A stretch of 64,000 nt of DNA from Nostoc sp. S4. GTDB taxonomy: Bacteria; Cyanobacteriota; Cyanobacteriia; Cyanobacteriales; Nostocaceae. A model generated the notes under the pieces. The model saw only the letters and a list, made by a program, of their open reading frames with translations, was not told the origin of the DNA and did no database searches. Below are positions 10,701 to 19,318 of this stretch, in pieces. The translations under genes were made by a program, and so were the position numbers. Every line of letters begins with the position of its first letter. Position 1 is the stretch's first letter. The stretch covers positions 1 to 64,000 of the forward strand of contig JAQYWR010000013.1 in NCBI GenBank assembly GCA_029379225.1, in the 5' to 3' direction.

Positions 10701-13184
10701 CTGAGTAACCCTAACCTCACAACTGCGCCAGCAAATTCCACAATTACTAACAGTTTGGCTACGGTAGATATCATCAACGATGATAGCCAACCAACTATCA
10801 GTATCTCGGATGTTTCAGTTTCCGAAGGCAATACAGGCATAACAAATAATGCTAATTTTACTATAACTCTCTCTAATCCCAGTTATCAGCCAATTACTCT
10901 AAATTACAACACCAGTGATGGTACTGCTAACGCTAATGACTCTGATTACAATTCTGCTAATGGGACGATTACTTTTAATCCTGGCGAAACTAGTAAAACT
11001 CTTAGCATTGGTGTCATTGGCGATAATAAGTTTGAAACAGACGAGACATTTTCTGTCAATCTTTCAAGTGCGACAAACGCGACCATTGCAGATAGTTTAG
11101 GAGTTGCTAGCATCATCAACGATGATAGCCAACCAACTATCAGCATTTCGGATGTTTCAGTTGTTGAAGGTAACACAGGTACAACAACTAATGCTAACCT
11201 TACTATCACTCTTTCTAATCCTAGTTATCAGCAAGTTACTGTCAATTACAATACGAGTGATGGCACTGCTGTAATTTCTGACTCTGATTATAATTCTGCT
11301 TCTGGGACAATTACTTTTAATCCTGGGGAAACTAGTAAAACTTTTAGCATTGGCGTCATAGGCGATAACCAAACTGAAAGTGACGAGACATTTGGTGTCA
11401 ATCTTTTGGGTGCGACAAATGCGACCATTGCAGATAGTTTAGGAGTTGCTACCATCATCAACGATGATAGCCAACCAACTATCAGTATTTCAGATGTTTC
11501 AGTTATTGAAGGTAATGCAGGCACAACAACTAATGCTAACTTTGCTATTACTCTCTCTAATCCTAGTTATCAGCAAGTTAGTGTCAATTACAACACAAGT
11601 GATGGCACTGCTGTAGTTTCTGACTCGGATTACAATTCTGCTTCTGGGACGATTACTTTCAATCCTGGTGAAACTAGTAAAGTTATTAGTATTGGCGTCA
11701 TTGGGGATAACAATTTTGAAACTGATGAGACATTTGGTATCAATCTTTTAAGTGCGACAAATGCGACACTTGCAGATAGTTTAGGAGTTGCTACCATCAT
11801 CAACGATGATAGCCAACCAACTATCAGCATTTCAGATGTTTCAGTTATTGAAGATAATGCAAGCACAACAACTAATGCTAACTTTACTATCACTCTTTCT
11901 AATCCTAGTTATCAGCAAGTTACTGTCAATTACAACACGAGTGATGGCAGTGCTGTAGTTTCTGACTCAGATTACAATTCTGCTTCTGGAACGATTATTT
12001 TTGCTCCTGGTGAAACTAGCAAAGTTATTAGTATTGGTGTTGTTGGCGATAACAAATTTGAAACTGATGAGACATTTGGTGTCAATCTTTTAGGTGCAAC
12101 AAATGCGACCATTGCAGATAATTTAGGAGTTGCTACCATCATCAACGATGATAGCCAACCAACTATCAACATCTCCGATGTTTCAGTTATTGAAGGGAAT
12201 ACAGGCACAACAACTAATGCTAACTTTACTATCAGTCTCTCCAATTCTAGTTATCAGCAAGTTACTGTAGATTACAACACAAATGATGGCACTGCAAAAA
12301 TTGCTGACTCGGATTACAATTCTGCTTCTGGAACGATTATTTTTGCTCCTGGGGAAACTAGTAAAACTCTTAGCATAGGCGTCATAGGTGATAGCCAAAC
12401 TGAAAGTGACGAGACATTTTCTGTCAATCTTTTGGGTGCGACAAATGCAACAATTGCAGATAATTTGGGAGTTGCTACGATTATCAACGATGACAACCAA
12501 TCAACTATCAGTATCTCGGATGTCTTAGTAACTGAAGGTAACACAGGTACAACAACTAATGCTAACTTTATTGTTACTCTCTCCCAACCCAGTTTTCAGC
12601 AGGTTACTGTAAATTACAACACGAGTGATGGCACTGCTAAAGTTTCTGACTCTGATTACAATCCTGTTAATGGGACAATTACTTTCAATCCTGGTGAAAC
12701 CAGCAAAACTATTAGCATTGGTGTTATAGGTGATAGCAAACCTGAAACCAACGAGACATTTTCTGTCAATCTCTTGGGTGCTACAAACGCCACAATTGTT
12801 GATAACTTGGGAGTAGCTACTATCACGAATGATGACGCTCCACCTGCGATTAGTATTTCCAATGTATCGCTCAATGAAGGCACTACAGGAATGATAACTA
12901 ATGCTAATTTTGTCGTCACTCTCTCCAATGAATTTTATCAACGAATAATTGTAAATTACAGCACGAGTGATGGCACTGCCAAAGATTCTGACTCAGATTA
13001 CAATTTTGGACTGGGGACAATTATTTTCGAGGCTGGTGAAACCAGTAAGGTTATTAGTATTGGTGTTAGAGGTGATAATAAAGTAGAACCTAACGAAACA
13101 TTTTTTGTCAATCTTTATGGTGCGGCAAATGCTACATTCGCTAATAGCCAAGGTGTTGGTACTATCATAAATGACGATCGCTAA
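7782..13184 (+). CDS. DUF4347 / beta-helix / multi-Calx-beta giant protein
   Basis: An 1800-aa modular protein. Residues about 28-185 are DUF4347 (IIFIDSEVIDYQSLV, IVSHGSEGSL, DILLYGCDVA). A non-repetitive beta-rich segment runs to about residue 400. Residues about 405-745 look like a right-handed parallel beta-helix of the polymorphic outer-membrane/choice-of-anchor-Q type, with repeats around SNSTISSNTA and GGGIYSS. Two divergent Calx-beta domains follow (about 755-995), then seven near-identical 114-aa Calx-beta units to the C-terminus. Unlike its neighbour at 2923 it has no RTX repeats, and the frame ends directly after a Calx-beta unit (GTIINDDR). A surface or matrix role is inferred. 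The repeat array makes copy number prone to change and to assembly error. Confidence 0.88.
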   Translation: MRNQSQNSHIKNQTHSSKNLLEASKNIIFIDSEVIDYQSLVAGVTPGSEVVILDHTRDGLTQITEFLAGCKPNSVQSIHIVSHGSEGSLQLGSTYLSLTNLNSYANQLRKWTTVLTDNADILLYGCDVANGEGTKFVQILSRITGADVAASNNKTGSAALGGDWDLEVKTGKIEASLAFQPEVIQAYKSILPASFTGTYSQNFNSLVSFGTSIPWVDDSTISGWYATRTTYNAGSGTNNTGGLYSFGTSTTALDRALGSIASASTGTIHYGLRLQNNTGSTITQLLVGYTGEQWRNGNNTSPQQLKFSYQTGSTLTSLTTGTWTPVTSLDFTGPIANATVAALNGNQSANRVVITPVTITLATPIANGEEIILRWEDVDDGGNDHGLAIDDVSVKVDNTTYIVTNTNDSGAGSLRQAIINANNDPGIETIIFDTTGIFGDATPDTITLTSGELDVTEGVIIQGTGANKLTISGNNASRVFNATASLSIDGLKITGGNAGNNNGGGIYSTSSVTLSNSIISNNTANTSGGGIYSSSATISNSTISSNTANTNGGGIYSSSTTISNSTISSNTANSNGGGIYSSSNLTLSNSTISSNTAKTYGGGIYTSNATVSNSTIFGNTADSDNSGQGDGGGIYKYSGTVNISNSIIAGNIDPGNQGADVYGSNFNGNAYNLIGKIAGKSSGTLGTGTDIINPSPGLKPLGNYGGSTQTHALDFNSPARNAGNPGYSGSLTTDQRGTGFNRIESGRLDIGAFEYVLPKVSFGAATYNTTEDSTATIVTIPVTLDASPETAVTVPIVIKNTSTATSGSDYTFSPTTISFTAGATGSNLTKLITFTINPDDLPENAETIVLNFGTLIGADLGTIAESTLNIAANDSIQYAISSNTLTLTEGNSGTQAVTFTVTRSGGIGVASTVNYAFNGAAIFGTDYNNIQVTGGGTTASGTLSFAVGETTKIITADVLGDNTFELNEDITVILSNPNLTTAPANSTITNSLATVDIINDDSQPTISISDVSVSEGNTGITNNANFTITLSNPSYQPITLNYNTSDGTANANDSDYNSANGTITFNPGETSKTLSIGVIGDNKFETDETFSVNLSSATNATIADSLGVASIINDDSQPTISISDVSVVEGNTGTTTNANLTITLSNPSYQQVTVNYNTSDGTAVISDSDYNSASGTITFNPGETSKTFSIGVIGDNQTESDETFGVNLLGATNATIADSLGVATIINDDSQPTISISDVSVIEGNAGTTTNANFAITLSNPSYQQVSVNYNTSDGTAVVSDSDYNSASGTITFNPGETSKVISIGVIGDNNFETDETFGINLLSATNATLADSLGVATIINDDSQPTISISDVSVIEDNASTTTNANFTITLSNPSYQQVTVNYNTSDGSAVVSDSDYNSASGTIIFAPGETSKVISIGVVGDNKFETDETFGVNLLGATNATIADNLGVATIINDDSQPTINISDVSVIEGNTGTTTNANFTISLSNSSYQQVTVDYNTNDGTAKIADSDYNSASGTIIFAPGETSKTLSIGVIGDSQTESDETFSVNLLGATNATIADNLGVATIINDDNQSTISISDVLVTEGNTGTTTNANFIVTLSQPSFQQVTVNYNTSDGTAKVSDSDYNPVNGTITFNPGETSKTISIGVIGDSKPETNETFSVNLLGATNATIVDNLGVATITNDDAPPAISISNVSLNEGTTGMITNANFVVTLSNEFYQRIIVNYSTSDGTAKDSDSDYNFGLGTIIFEAGETSKVISIGVRGDNKVEPNETFFVNLYGAANATFANSQGVGTIINDDR
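10781..13175 (+). repeat. in-frame tandem array of seven 342-bp Calx-beta units
   Basis: The marker TGATAGCCAA or its variants starts at 10781, 11123, 11465, 11807, 12149, 12491 and 12833. The spacing is exactly 342 bp (114 codons) each time. Inner units are nearly identical; the last is the most diverged. The unit encodes one Calx-beta fold beginning TISISDVSV and ending ATIINDD. Confidence 0.9.
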
Positions 13185-13357
13185 TGTTTTACGCCCTGGT
13201 ATTTTTTCACGTAATTCTCTACATACAGAGCTTGGCAACACACCTGTTTATCAAGCTGTTTGAGCAAGTGATGAATCGTCTAGCAGCTAAAAAGTCCCGT
13301 TGAATATCGCTAAGAAATTGAACTATACGCTGTTTATCTATTTTTTAACTAAAAAAA

Positions 13358-15937
13358 TTACATAATATTTAATGGGTCTACATCTATTGTTAAACTAACA
13401 GATGGCGGACAAAGCGATCGCACTTGTTCCCAATCTGGCAATTGTGGCAATGCATCGGGGGCAAATTTAATTAATATCTGCCAGCGATAACGATTAGCTA
13501 CCCGTAAAATACTTGCTGGTGCTGGCCCCAATATTTCTAATTCTTCTTGGGCACTTAAAGCTGTAGCGATGATTTGTGCTGTATTTTGCACTTGAATGGG
13601 ATCGAGACTACTCAGGCGCAATAAAATTAACCGTCCGTAGGGAGGATAATTAAGGGCTTGGCGCTGTTCTAATTCTGTTTGAGAAAAAGACTGATAATCG
13701 TGCGATCGCACTGCTTCAATTACCGCATGTTCTGAAGTATAAGTCTGCACAATCACTCTACCCGGATCGTCGCCTCTACCAGCACGTCCAGCTACTTGAG
13801 TCAAGGTTTGAAATGCCCGTTCGCTGGCGCGATAATCTGATAAATTTAGCAATCCATCGGCGGCGACGACGCCCACAAGTGTCACCTGTGGTAAATCCAA
13901 ACCTTTGGTAAGCATTTGCGTACCTACTAATAAATCTGCTTCGCCGTTGGCAAACTGGGTAAGTAAGGTACGGTGTGCGCCTTTGTTGCGGGTGGTATCG
14001 CTGTCAAAACGAATCAAGCGCAGCTGTGGGAATTGTCGCGCTAATTCCTGCGTTACTCGTTGAGTACCGCTACCGAAGAATTTCAGGTAAGGGGAACTGC
14101 AATCGGGGCAAAATTTGGGATGCGATCGCCTATAGTTACAGTAATGACACTGCAATAATTGCGGCGCTCCCTCTTCTATGTGATGATATGCCAGTGACAC
14201 ATCACAGTAGGGACATTCCAACACATAGCCACAACTACGACAAGATACAAAAGTACTGTGTCCCCGACGATGGATAAATAAAATTCCTTGCTGCTGTCTT
14301 TCTTTTAGCTCTTGCAAAGCTTCTTGTAAGGATCTACTAAATATAGAACGATTTCCCTGCTGCAACTCTTGGCGCATATCCACAATTTCTACTGGTGGTA
14401 GCGGACGGGAGTTGATGCGTTCGGGAAGGGAGAGGTAAATACGGACGCGATTAATCGCGTCTGTACAAGAGTTAGGAGTGATAAATTCTTCCCCTGCTCT
14501 CCCTGCTCCTGTGCCCCCCTGCTCTCGGACACTCAGCCAACTTTCCAAGGAAGGGGTAGCGGAACCTAAAATTAGGGGACAGTTTTCTAACTCTGCTCGC
14601 CACTGGGCGACGGTACAGGCGTGATAGGTGGGGATGGGTGAGTCTTGCTTAAAGCTGCTGTCGTGTTCTTCATCTAAGATGATTAAACCCAAGTTGGGCA
14701 AAGGAGCGAAAACGGCGCTGCGAGTGCCGATTATAACTTGGGGTTCTCCTGTGAGCATTTGTCGCCAAGTGTCGTAACGTTCACCGTCTGAGAGGGCGCT
14801 GTGATAAACGCTGACTTTACTGCCAAAGCGGGCGCGAAAACGGTCAGTTAGCTGGGGTGTGAGTCCAATTTCTGGGACTAAGACCAGGGCAGATTTGCCG
14901 ACTTTCAGGAGAGGAGCGATCGCTTGCAAATATACTTCGGTTTTTCCGGAACCTGTCACCCCATGCAACAAAACTTGAGCGAATCCGTTGAGTGTTTGGA
15001 TGGTTGCTAAGGCACTAGCTTGGGCAGCAGTTAAGGATTTAGCACCATCGCCTACTAATGCTGGGCCTTGTTCTGTTCGCAATACTTCTCGTTCTTCGAT
15101 GACGATGTAACCCTTTTGTGCCAAACTTTTAAGGATAGAGGAACTAGCATTGCAAATTTGTAGTAGTTCATTTTGCCACAATTCGCCACCACTCCGTCGC
15201 AGTACTTCCAAAATCTCTCGTTGGCGAGTAGTTAAGTTTTGGTCAGTTGAAGCTGTGAGTGTTACTGCTTTTTGTAGCTTTGGTCGAGTCAGGCGTGGCG
15301 GTTCTAAATAGCTTTCTACTAAACCGAATCGCAACAACTCACGAATTCCCCGATAAGCAGATTTGACTTTTTGTTGAAGATAAACGAAACTATAGTCCCC
15401 TGTCGGCTGCGCTTGTAAAAGTTCCCAAATTTGCCGCGCAGTTGGAGTTAGGAAAGCTAAAGGATTGGGAGATGCAAGTAAATAATTATTTCCCTGTGCT
15501 TCTCTATTTTTAATGATGCGGATACGACGCTGGGAGCGCCCTAGCAACCCTGGCGGCAAAGCAACCCGGATAGTTTGAATTAGGGGTGTATAGTAATATG
15601 CTGCGACTCGATTGAGTAATTCCCAATAAGCACTTGGAAAAAATCCAACGCTGACTATATCTTCTACTTCCCGGATTTTTTCTGGTGCTAGATCGATATT
15701 TGGTTGTGCCAGTAACCGAATGGCGATCGCTCCTAGTTGTTGTGCCCCAAATGGTACGCTCAAAATATCCCCTGGTTTGATTTCTAACTGAGCTGGCAAT
15801 CGATAAGTAAATAGTCCTATATTTCCTGGACAGTCTACCAGTACTTCAACCCATCTATTAACAGTTACACCTGACTTATATGATTTACCAGACTCAGCCA
15901 CTACTAAAGGAGATAAATTTATGTCATTAATATACAT
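13358..15937 (-). CDS. priA: primosomal protein N' (replication restart helicase PriA)
   Basis: An 859-aa DEAH-type superfamily 2 helicase that reloads the replisome at stalled forks. The N-terminal DNA-binding domain is followed by Walker A GVTGSGKTEVY, the DEEH box in LIILDEEHDSSF, and the SATPSLESW motif. The zinc-binding cysteine cluster (CRSCGYVLECPYCD ... CHYCNYRRSHPKFCPDC) and helicase motifs V and VI (GTQMLTKGLD, QVAGRAGRG) complete it. It is longer than Escherichia coli PriA (732 aa), partly because of an in-frame 29-codon insertion just after the SATPSLESW motif (14435-14521, see separate entry). The start is the first ATG of the frame; no strong ribosome site is seen. Confidence 0.95.
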   Translation of the reverse strand: MYINDINLSPLVVAESGKSYKSGVTVNRWVEVLVDCPGNIGLFTYRLPAQLEIKPGDILSVPFGAQQLGAIAIRLLAQPNIDLAPEKIREVEDIVSVGFFPSAYWELLNRVAAYYYTPLIQTIRVALPPGLLGRSQRRIRIIKNREAQGNNYLLASPNPLAFLTPTARQIWELLQAQPTGDYSFVYLQQKVKSAYRGIRELLRFGLVESYLEPPRLTRPKLQKAVTLTASTDQNLTTRQREILEVLRRSGGELWQNELLQICNASSSILKSLAQKGYIVIEEREVLRTEQGPALVGDGAKSLTAAQASALATIQTLNGFAQVLLHGVTGSGKTEVYLQAIAPLLKVGKSALVLVPEIGLTPQLTDRFRARFGSKVSVYHSALSDGERYDTWRQMLTGEPQVIIGTRSAVFAPLPNLGLIILDEEHDSSFKQDSPIPTYHACTVAQWRAELENCPLILGSATPSLESWLSVREQGGTGAGRAGEEFITPNSCTDAINRVRIYLSLPERINSRPLPPVEIVDMRQELQQGNRSIFSRSLQEALQELKERQQQGILFIHRRGHSTFVSCRSCGYVLECPYCDVSLAYHHIEEGAPQLLQCHYCNYRRSHPKFCPDCSSPYLKFFGSGTQRVTQELARQFPQLRLIRFDSDTTRNKGAHRTLLTQFANGEADLLVGTQMLTKGLDLPQVTLVGVVAADGLLNLSDYRASERAFQTLTQVAGRAGRGDDPGRVIVQTYTSEHAVIEAVRSHDYQSFSQTELEQRQALNYPPYGRLILLRLSSLDPIQVQNTAQIIATALSAQEELEILGPAPASILRVANRYRWQILIKFAPDALPQLPDWEQVRSLCPPSVSLTIDVDPLNIM
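14435..14521. repeat. palindromic and C-rich repeat inserted in frame within priA
   Basis: This 87-bp block (29 codons) interrupts the join between SVRE and LSLPERIN, which are adjacent in other cyanobacterial PriA proteins as I recall them. It contains a near-perfect 24-bp palindrome at 14441-14464 (arms ACGGACGCGATT and AATCGCGTCTGT). Next to it is a CCCTGCT-type low-complexity stretch (14491-14521). The palindrome resembles a repeat that is common in Nostoc intergenic DNA. It encodes no stop codon in the priA frame. Confidence 0.65.
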
Positions 15938-16775
15938 ACTTTCTAACTTTATTGTTAAATATTTTCCTCACATAGCTGGTCAAAATTAACCTAGCTAACT
16001 CAATTCTAATTTCTTGCTTTCTTAAATTTAAATGGTATTTCTCAATACTATTATTCTTCATAATACTTGATAAGTTTCCTCTTATGTAATCTACTAGACA
16101 AATTCGTATCTCCTATACATGCAATAAATATTTGGTGCCCACTATACAAATAAAACCATGACGGCTCTTGTCACAACAGTTGCTCTATCTACTAAATAGG
16201 GAGTAGCCTTTTTCCGCCTATCGATAGATATTCAACCCTTGATACTTATGAGATGCTTTTATACAAATAAGAACATCCCGAAATTATGCTGCCATTCGTG
16301 TAATTTGTATTGATGTATGTAAATATTGAATCGGCAATGCATAACCTTACCACCAGTTTTCCATTTTATCTACTCACTTCCAACACATAAGAGATTAAAA
16401 AATATTTAGATAAATATATGAATGTTTAATAAATCTGGATGGGTAGCTGAGATTTTTAAATTTGTTAAAGTTGAGAAAGTTTGAGGGGGTTTGACATATT
16501 TGATAATTCAGAAAAAAATGAAGAATATATCTGTTAGGAGCCTAGATAGAAAGTTTTCTTGGGTGTCAAAACCAGTTTAATCACAGGTTACATCTAATCG
16601 TAACCTACAGTTTGTAGCTAGATACAGATTTTTATTACTGAATCAAAATCTAGCAAAAGCTTCTATTTTGCTATATCAAGGGTGCATTCATCCATTAGGG
16701 AAAACTACCAAGCCTCAAACGAGTAGCTGTAACTAAATTATGTACCAAATAAAACAACAATCCCTAAAGGAAAAT
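15938..16775. other. intergenic between divergent priA and the sigma factor gene, no gene seen
   Basis: About 840 bases of AT-rich DNA that must carry the promoters of both divergent genes. A TTGACA hexamer occurs near 16491, but no well-spaced -10 box follows it. No RNA gene or conserved repeat was recognised. The long leader of the sigma gene may be regulatory. Confidence 0.5.
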
Positions 16776-17912
16776 ATGAATATTGTTGAATTAGGAAAAA
16801 TGGAAATACTGGAGAATGCTGCTGATAGCGAAGAACCATTACTTGATAGTTTAGATGCAGTAGTAGACGAAGAAGCTCCAATTGTAATAGAAAATCTAGA
16901 ATCAGACGAACGCGACGGGGATGAAATGGCGGCGGCTCGTGCTTCGGGATACAATAAAACCGAACATGATGATGCTGTAGGCGCATTTTTTAAAGAAATG
17001 GCGCGTTATCCGCTGCTAAAACCTGATGAAGAGGTTGAGTTAGCACGGCGAGTTAAGTTTGTAGAAGAAATTAGAGAATTACAAGCTGCGTTAGAGTTAA
17101 AACTTGGACATGAAGCTAGTAAGTTAGAAGTAGCTTCTGAGCTAGAAATGACGGAAAAGCAATTAGAAAGTCGCTTATATCAAGGTAGAGTAGCGAAACG
17201 TAAAATGATTCGCTCAAATTTGAGATTAGTAGTTTCTATTGCCAAGCGATATCTGAATCGGGGAGTACCTTTCTTAGATTTAATTCAAGAAGGAGCAATG
17301 GGTTTAAATCGTGCTACCGAAAAATTCGATCCAGATAAAGGATATAAGTTTTCTACTTATGCCTATTGGTGGATTAGACAAGCAATTACTAGAGCGATCG
17401 CTAATGATGCGCGAACAATCAGGTTACCAATTCACATTGTTGAAAAACTTAACAAACTTAAAAAAGCACAACGAGAACTCAAGCAAAAACTGTGTCGTAA
17501 TCCTTCGGAAGCCGAAATGGCACAAGTGTTAGAAATTAGTGTCCAACAACTACGCCAATTACAACAATTACGCCGTCAAGCACTTTCTCTTAACCATCGC
17601 GTTGGTAAAGAAGAAGACACAGAATTGATGGATTTATTAGAAGATGAAGATAACCTATCTCCAGAAGCGAAAATGAACGAAAATATGATGCGTCAGGAGA
17701 TTTGGGAAGTATTAGGTGATGTACTAACTCCACGGGAGAAAGATGTAATTTCTCTGCGCTACGGTTTAACAACTAGCGAACCCTGTACTTTAGAAGAAGT
17801 TGGCAACATGTTCAATCTCTCTCGCGAGCGAGTGCGACAAATTCAAAGTAAAGCCATGCGTAAATTGCGGCGTCCCCACATAGCCAAACGGTTAAAAGGT
17901 TGGTTGATTTAA
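16776..17912 (+). CDS. RNA polymerase group 2 sigma factor (SigC-like)
   Basis: A sigma-70 family protein of 378 aa from the chosen start. Region 1.2 is GAFFKEMARYPLLKPDEEVE. Region 2 contains MIRSNLRLVVSIAKRYLNRG and the -10 recognition and melting helix YWWIRQAITRAI. Region 3 follows, and region 4 has LTPREKDVISLRYGL plus the helix-turn-helix TLEEVGNMFNLSRERVRQIQ. No anti-sigma partner is adjacent. The acidic N-terminal 70 residues lack a group 1 region 1.1, so it is a non-essential group 2 factor. The PLLKPDEE wording resembles cyanobacterial SigC, but the paralogue is uncertain. The start at 16776 is preferred because AAAGG lies five bases before it; an upstream in-frame ATG at 16740 lacks one. 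Confidence 0.88.
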   Translation: MNIVELGKMEILENAADSEEPLLDSLDAVVDEEAPIVIENLESDERDGDEMAAARASGYNKTEHDDAVGAFFKEMARYPLLKPDEEVELARRVKFVEEIRELQAALELKLGHEASKLEVASELEMTEKQLESRLYQGRVAKRKMIRSNLRLVVSIAKRYLNRGVPFLDLIQEGAMGLNRATEKFDPDKGYKFSTYAYWWIRQAITRAIANDARTIRLPIHIVEKLNKLKKAQRELKQKLCRNPSEAEMAQVLEISVQQLRQLQQLRRQALSLNHRVGKEEDTELMDLLEDEDNLSPEAKMNENMMRQEIWEVLGDVLTPREKDVISLRYGLTTSEPCTLEEVGNMFNLSRERVRQIQSKAMRKLRRPHIAKRLKGWLI

Positions 17913-18310
17913 AGAATTTAATCTAAAAATTAAGACCTAATACCAAATTAGGATAGATAGTATTGTTTGAGATTTATGGAATAGTCTTGGGTAAAGACTT
18001 TTAATCTCCAAATCTAAAATCCAAAATTGGTATGATACCTGACCTAATTAGCTGTAATTATAAAACGCTTCTTGAGCGTGGCGATCGCTAACTGCAAAAC
18101 CGGGTGTTTTGTACCTTTTTTCGGCTTTTGTTTGGTCATTAGTTAATAGATTTTGGATTTACCTACCGCTCAATGGATAAAGCTTGAAGTGTTTAAAATT
18201 TGAGACTTAGGATTTGTGTTATCCATTAGGAGGATTAGCATAGCAAGACGTTAGTCCCGGATTAACCAAGAGAATCTCTAATTGGCACAATCAAAAAAAC
18301 TGGATAGTTA
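17913..18310. other. intergenic after the sigma factor gene, no gene seen
   Basis: About 400 bases without a supported frame. It contains one HIP1 site and the short motif AATCTAAAATCCAAAATT at 18011-18028. The same motif recurs at 22542-22559, just ahead of another gene, which suggests a small dispersed repeat. Confidence 0.45.
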
Positions 18311-18345
18311 ACTATAGACTATAGACTATGAACTACAGACTATAG
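18311..18345. repeat. heptanucleotide STRR, five units of ACTATAG-type
   Basis: Five consecutive 7-mers (ACTATAG, ACTATAG, ACTATGA, ACTACAG, ACTATAG) end four bases before the start codon of the acetyltransferase gene. Short tandemly repeated repetitive heptamers are characteristic of heterocystous cyanobacteria. Here they occupy the ribosome-binding region. Confidence 0.8.
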
Positions 18346-18349
18346 ACTA

Positions 18350-18841
18350 ATGACTTCGAGTAGCAATTTAATTGTGCGTTTTGCCCAGCCAGAGGATTAC
18401 AGTATACTGTTTAAATTAATTGAAGGGCTTGCTGAGTATGAAAAATTATCTCACGCTGTTACCGGCAATGCTCTGGAACTTAAGGAACATTTATTTGGTT
18501 CGCACAGATATATAGAGGCAATTTTAGCAGAATTTGCTGGTCAAGCTGTTGGTTTTGCTCTATTTTTTCATAATTATTCAACATTTCTGACCAAGCCAGG
18601 AATTTATTTAGAAGATTTATTTGTTTTACCAGAATATCGTAGGCAAGGTATTGGTAAAGCTCTCCTGACTAAAGTAGCCCAGATAGCTGTAGAACGCAAT
18701 TGTGGGCGATTAGAATGGAGTGTGTTGGATTGGAATGAATCAGCCCAAGCATTTTACCGTAGTATGGGAGCTTCTATATTAGATGATTGGCGAATTTGTC
18801 GTGTTACAGAAGATGCACTGAATAAGTTAAGGGCTATGTAA
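18350..18841 (+). CDS. GNAT family N-acetyltransferase
   Basis: A 163-aa protein with the full GNAT fold. The N-terminal strand is IVRFAQPEDYSILFKLI. Motif A, the acetyl-CoA pyrophosphate loop, is VLPEYRRQGIGKALL, and the C-terminal LEWSVLDWNESAQAFYRSMGA is typical of the spermidine/diamine acetyltransferase-like branch (SAT1-like). Transfer of acetyl from acetyl-CoA to a small amine or amino acid is expected; the substrate is not readable from sequence. It is a single gene with no Shine-Dalgarno sequence, because a heptamer repeat occupies that position. Confidence 0.88.
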   Translation: MTSSSNLIVRFAQPEDYSILFKLIEGLAEYEKLSHAVTGNALELKEHLFGSHRYIEAILAEFAGQAVGFALFFHNYSTFLTKPGIYLEDLFVLPEYRRQGIGKALLTKVAQIAVERNCGRLEWSVLDWNESAQAFYRSMGASILDDWRICRVTEDALNKLRAM

Positions 18842-19318
18842 CAATTCAATTCAGGAGTTCGTTTGCCCTTGGTGATGCCAAAGCCGTTGCTAAGTGGCGA
18901 ACGAAACTTAAGAGTGGCACGTTAGGCGCAGCAAGATCCCCAAAAGCAACTAAAGCCAGAATACAGCTTTGGGACAGTTTTTAAACTATCAGATGCATTA
19001 GATAAAATTGAACCAGATCGGCAACTTTATTTAAAGGAATTACTAATCGATTGGTTGACATGGAAGTACCCAAACAAGATATTATTTTAGCGTTTCACGA
19101 ACCCTATATACGTCAATTTACCGAGTTTGGAAGTTAATAAATATTGGATAACGTAAGATAAATAATATAGAGATTAATGAGCATCGTACCCAATAATCTT
19201 CAATTCAAATATTTTAAGCATAAGTTTGACACCTTGTCATTTGACTATAGTAGCGGCTCAACTGACAATTATGGAGGATATTCTTGCGAATCAGCCGTTA
19301 TTGCAGAGAGAACACGAA
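18842..19318. other. intergenic with decayed coding remnants
   Basis: Besides the xisI remnant at 19057-19137, the preceding 150 bases translate in pieces to protein-like text such as YSFGTVFKLSDALDKIEPD but are interrupted. I could not assign this part to a family. The petJ promoter must lie between 19138 and 19318. Confidence 0.4.
19057..19137 (+). pseudogene. C-terminal remnant of an XisI-family element-excision protein
   Basis: Twenty-six codons followed by a stop read DMEVPKQDIILAFHEPYIRQ and continue FTEFGS. This closely matches the C-terminal motif of XisI (MGVPK..IVL.FH.P..R..TEFA), a small protein linked to fdxN-element excision and found in many copies in Nostocales. No upstream part of XisI is readable in frame, so this is a truncated relic. 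Confidence 0.75.

Noticed and set aside
10571-12941. Multiple minus-strand frames of 71-138 codons across the Calx-beta array.
   Set aside because: They repeat with the 342-bp period and are antisense shadows of the real gene.
13186-13305. A 39-codon frame (MFYALVFFHVILY...) after the second DUF4347 gene.
   Set aside because: Too short, no ribosome site or homologue I recognise; possibly a decayed tail.
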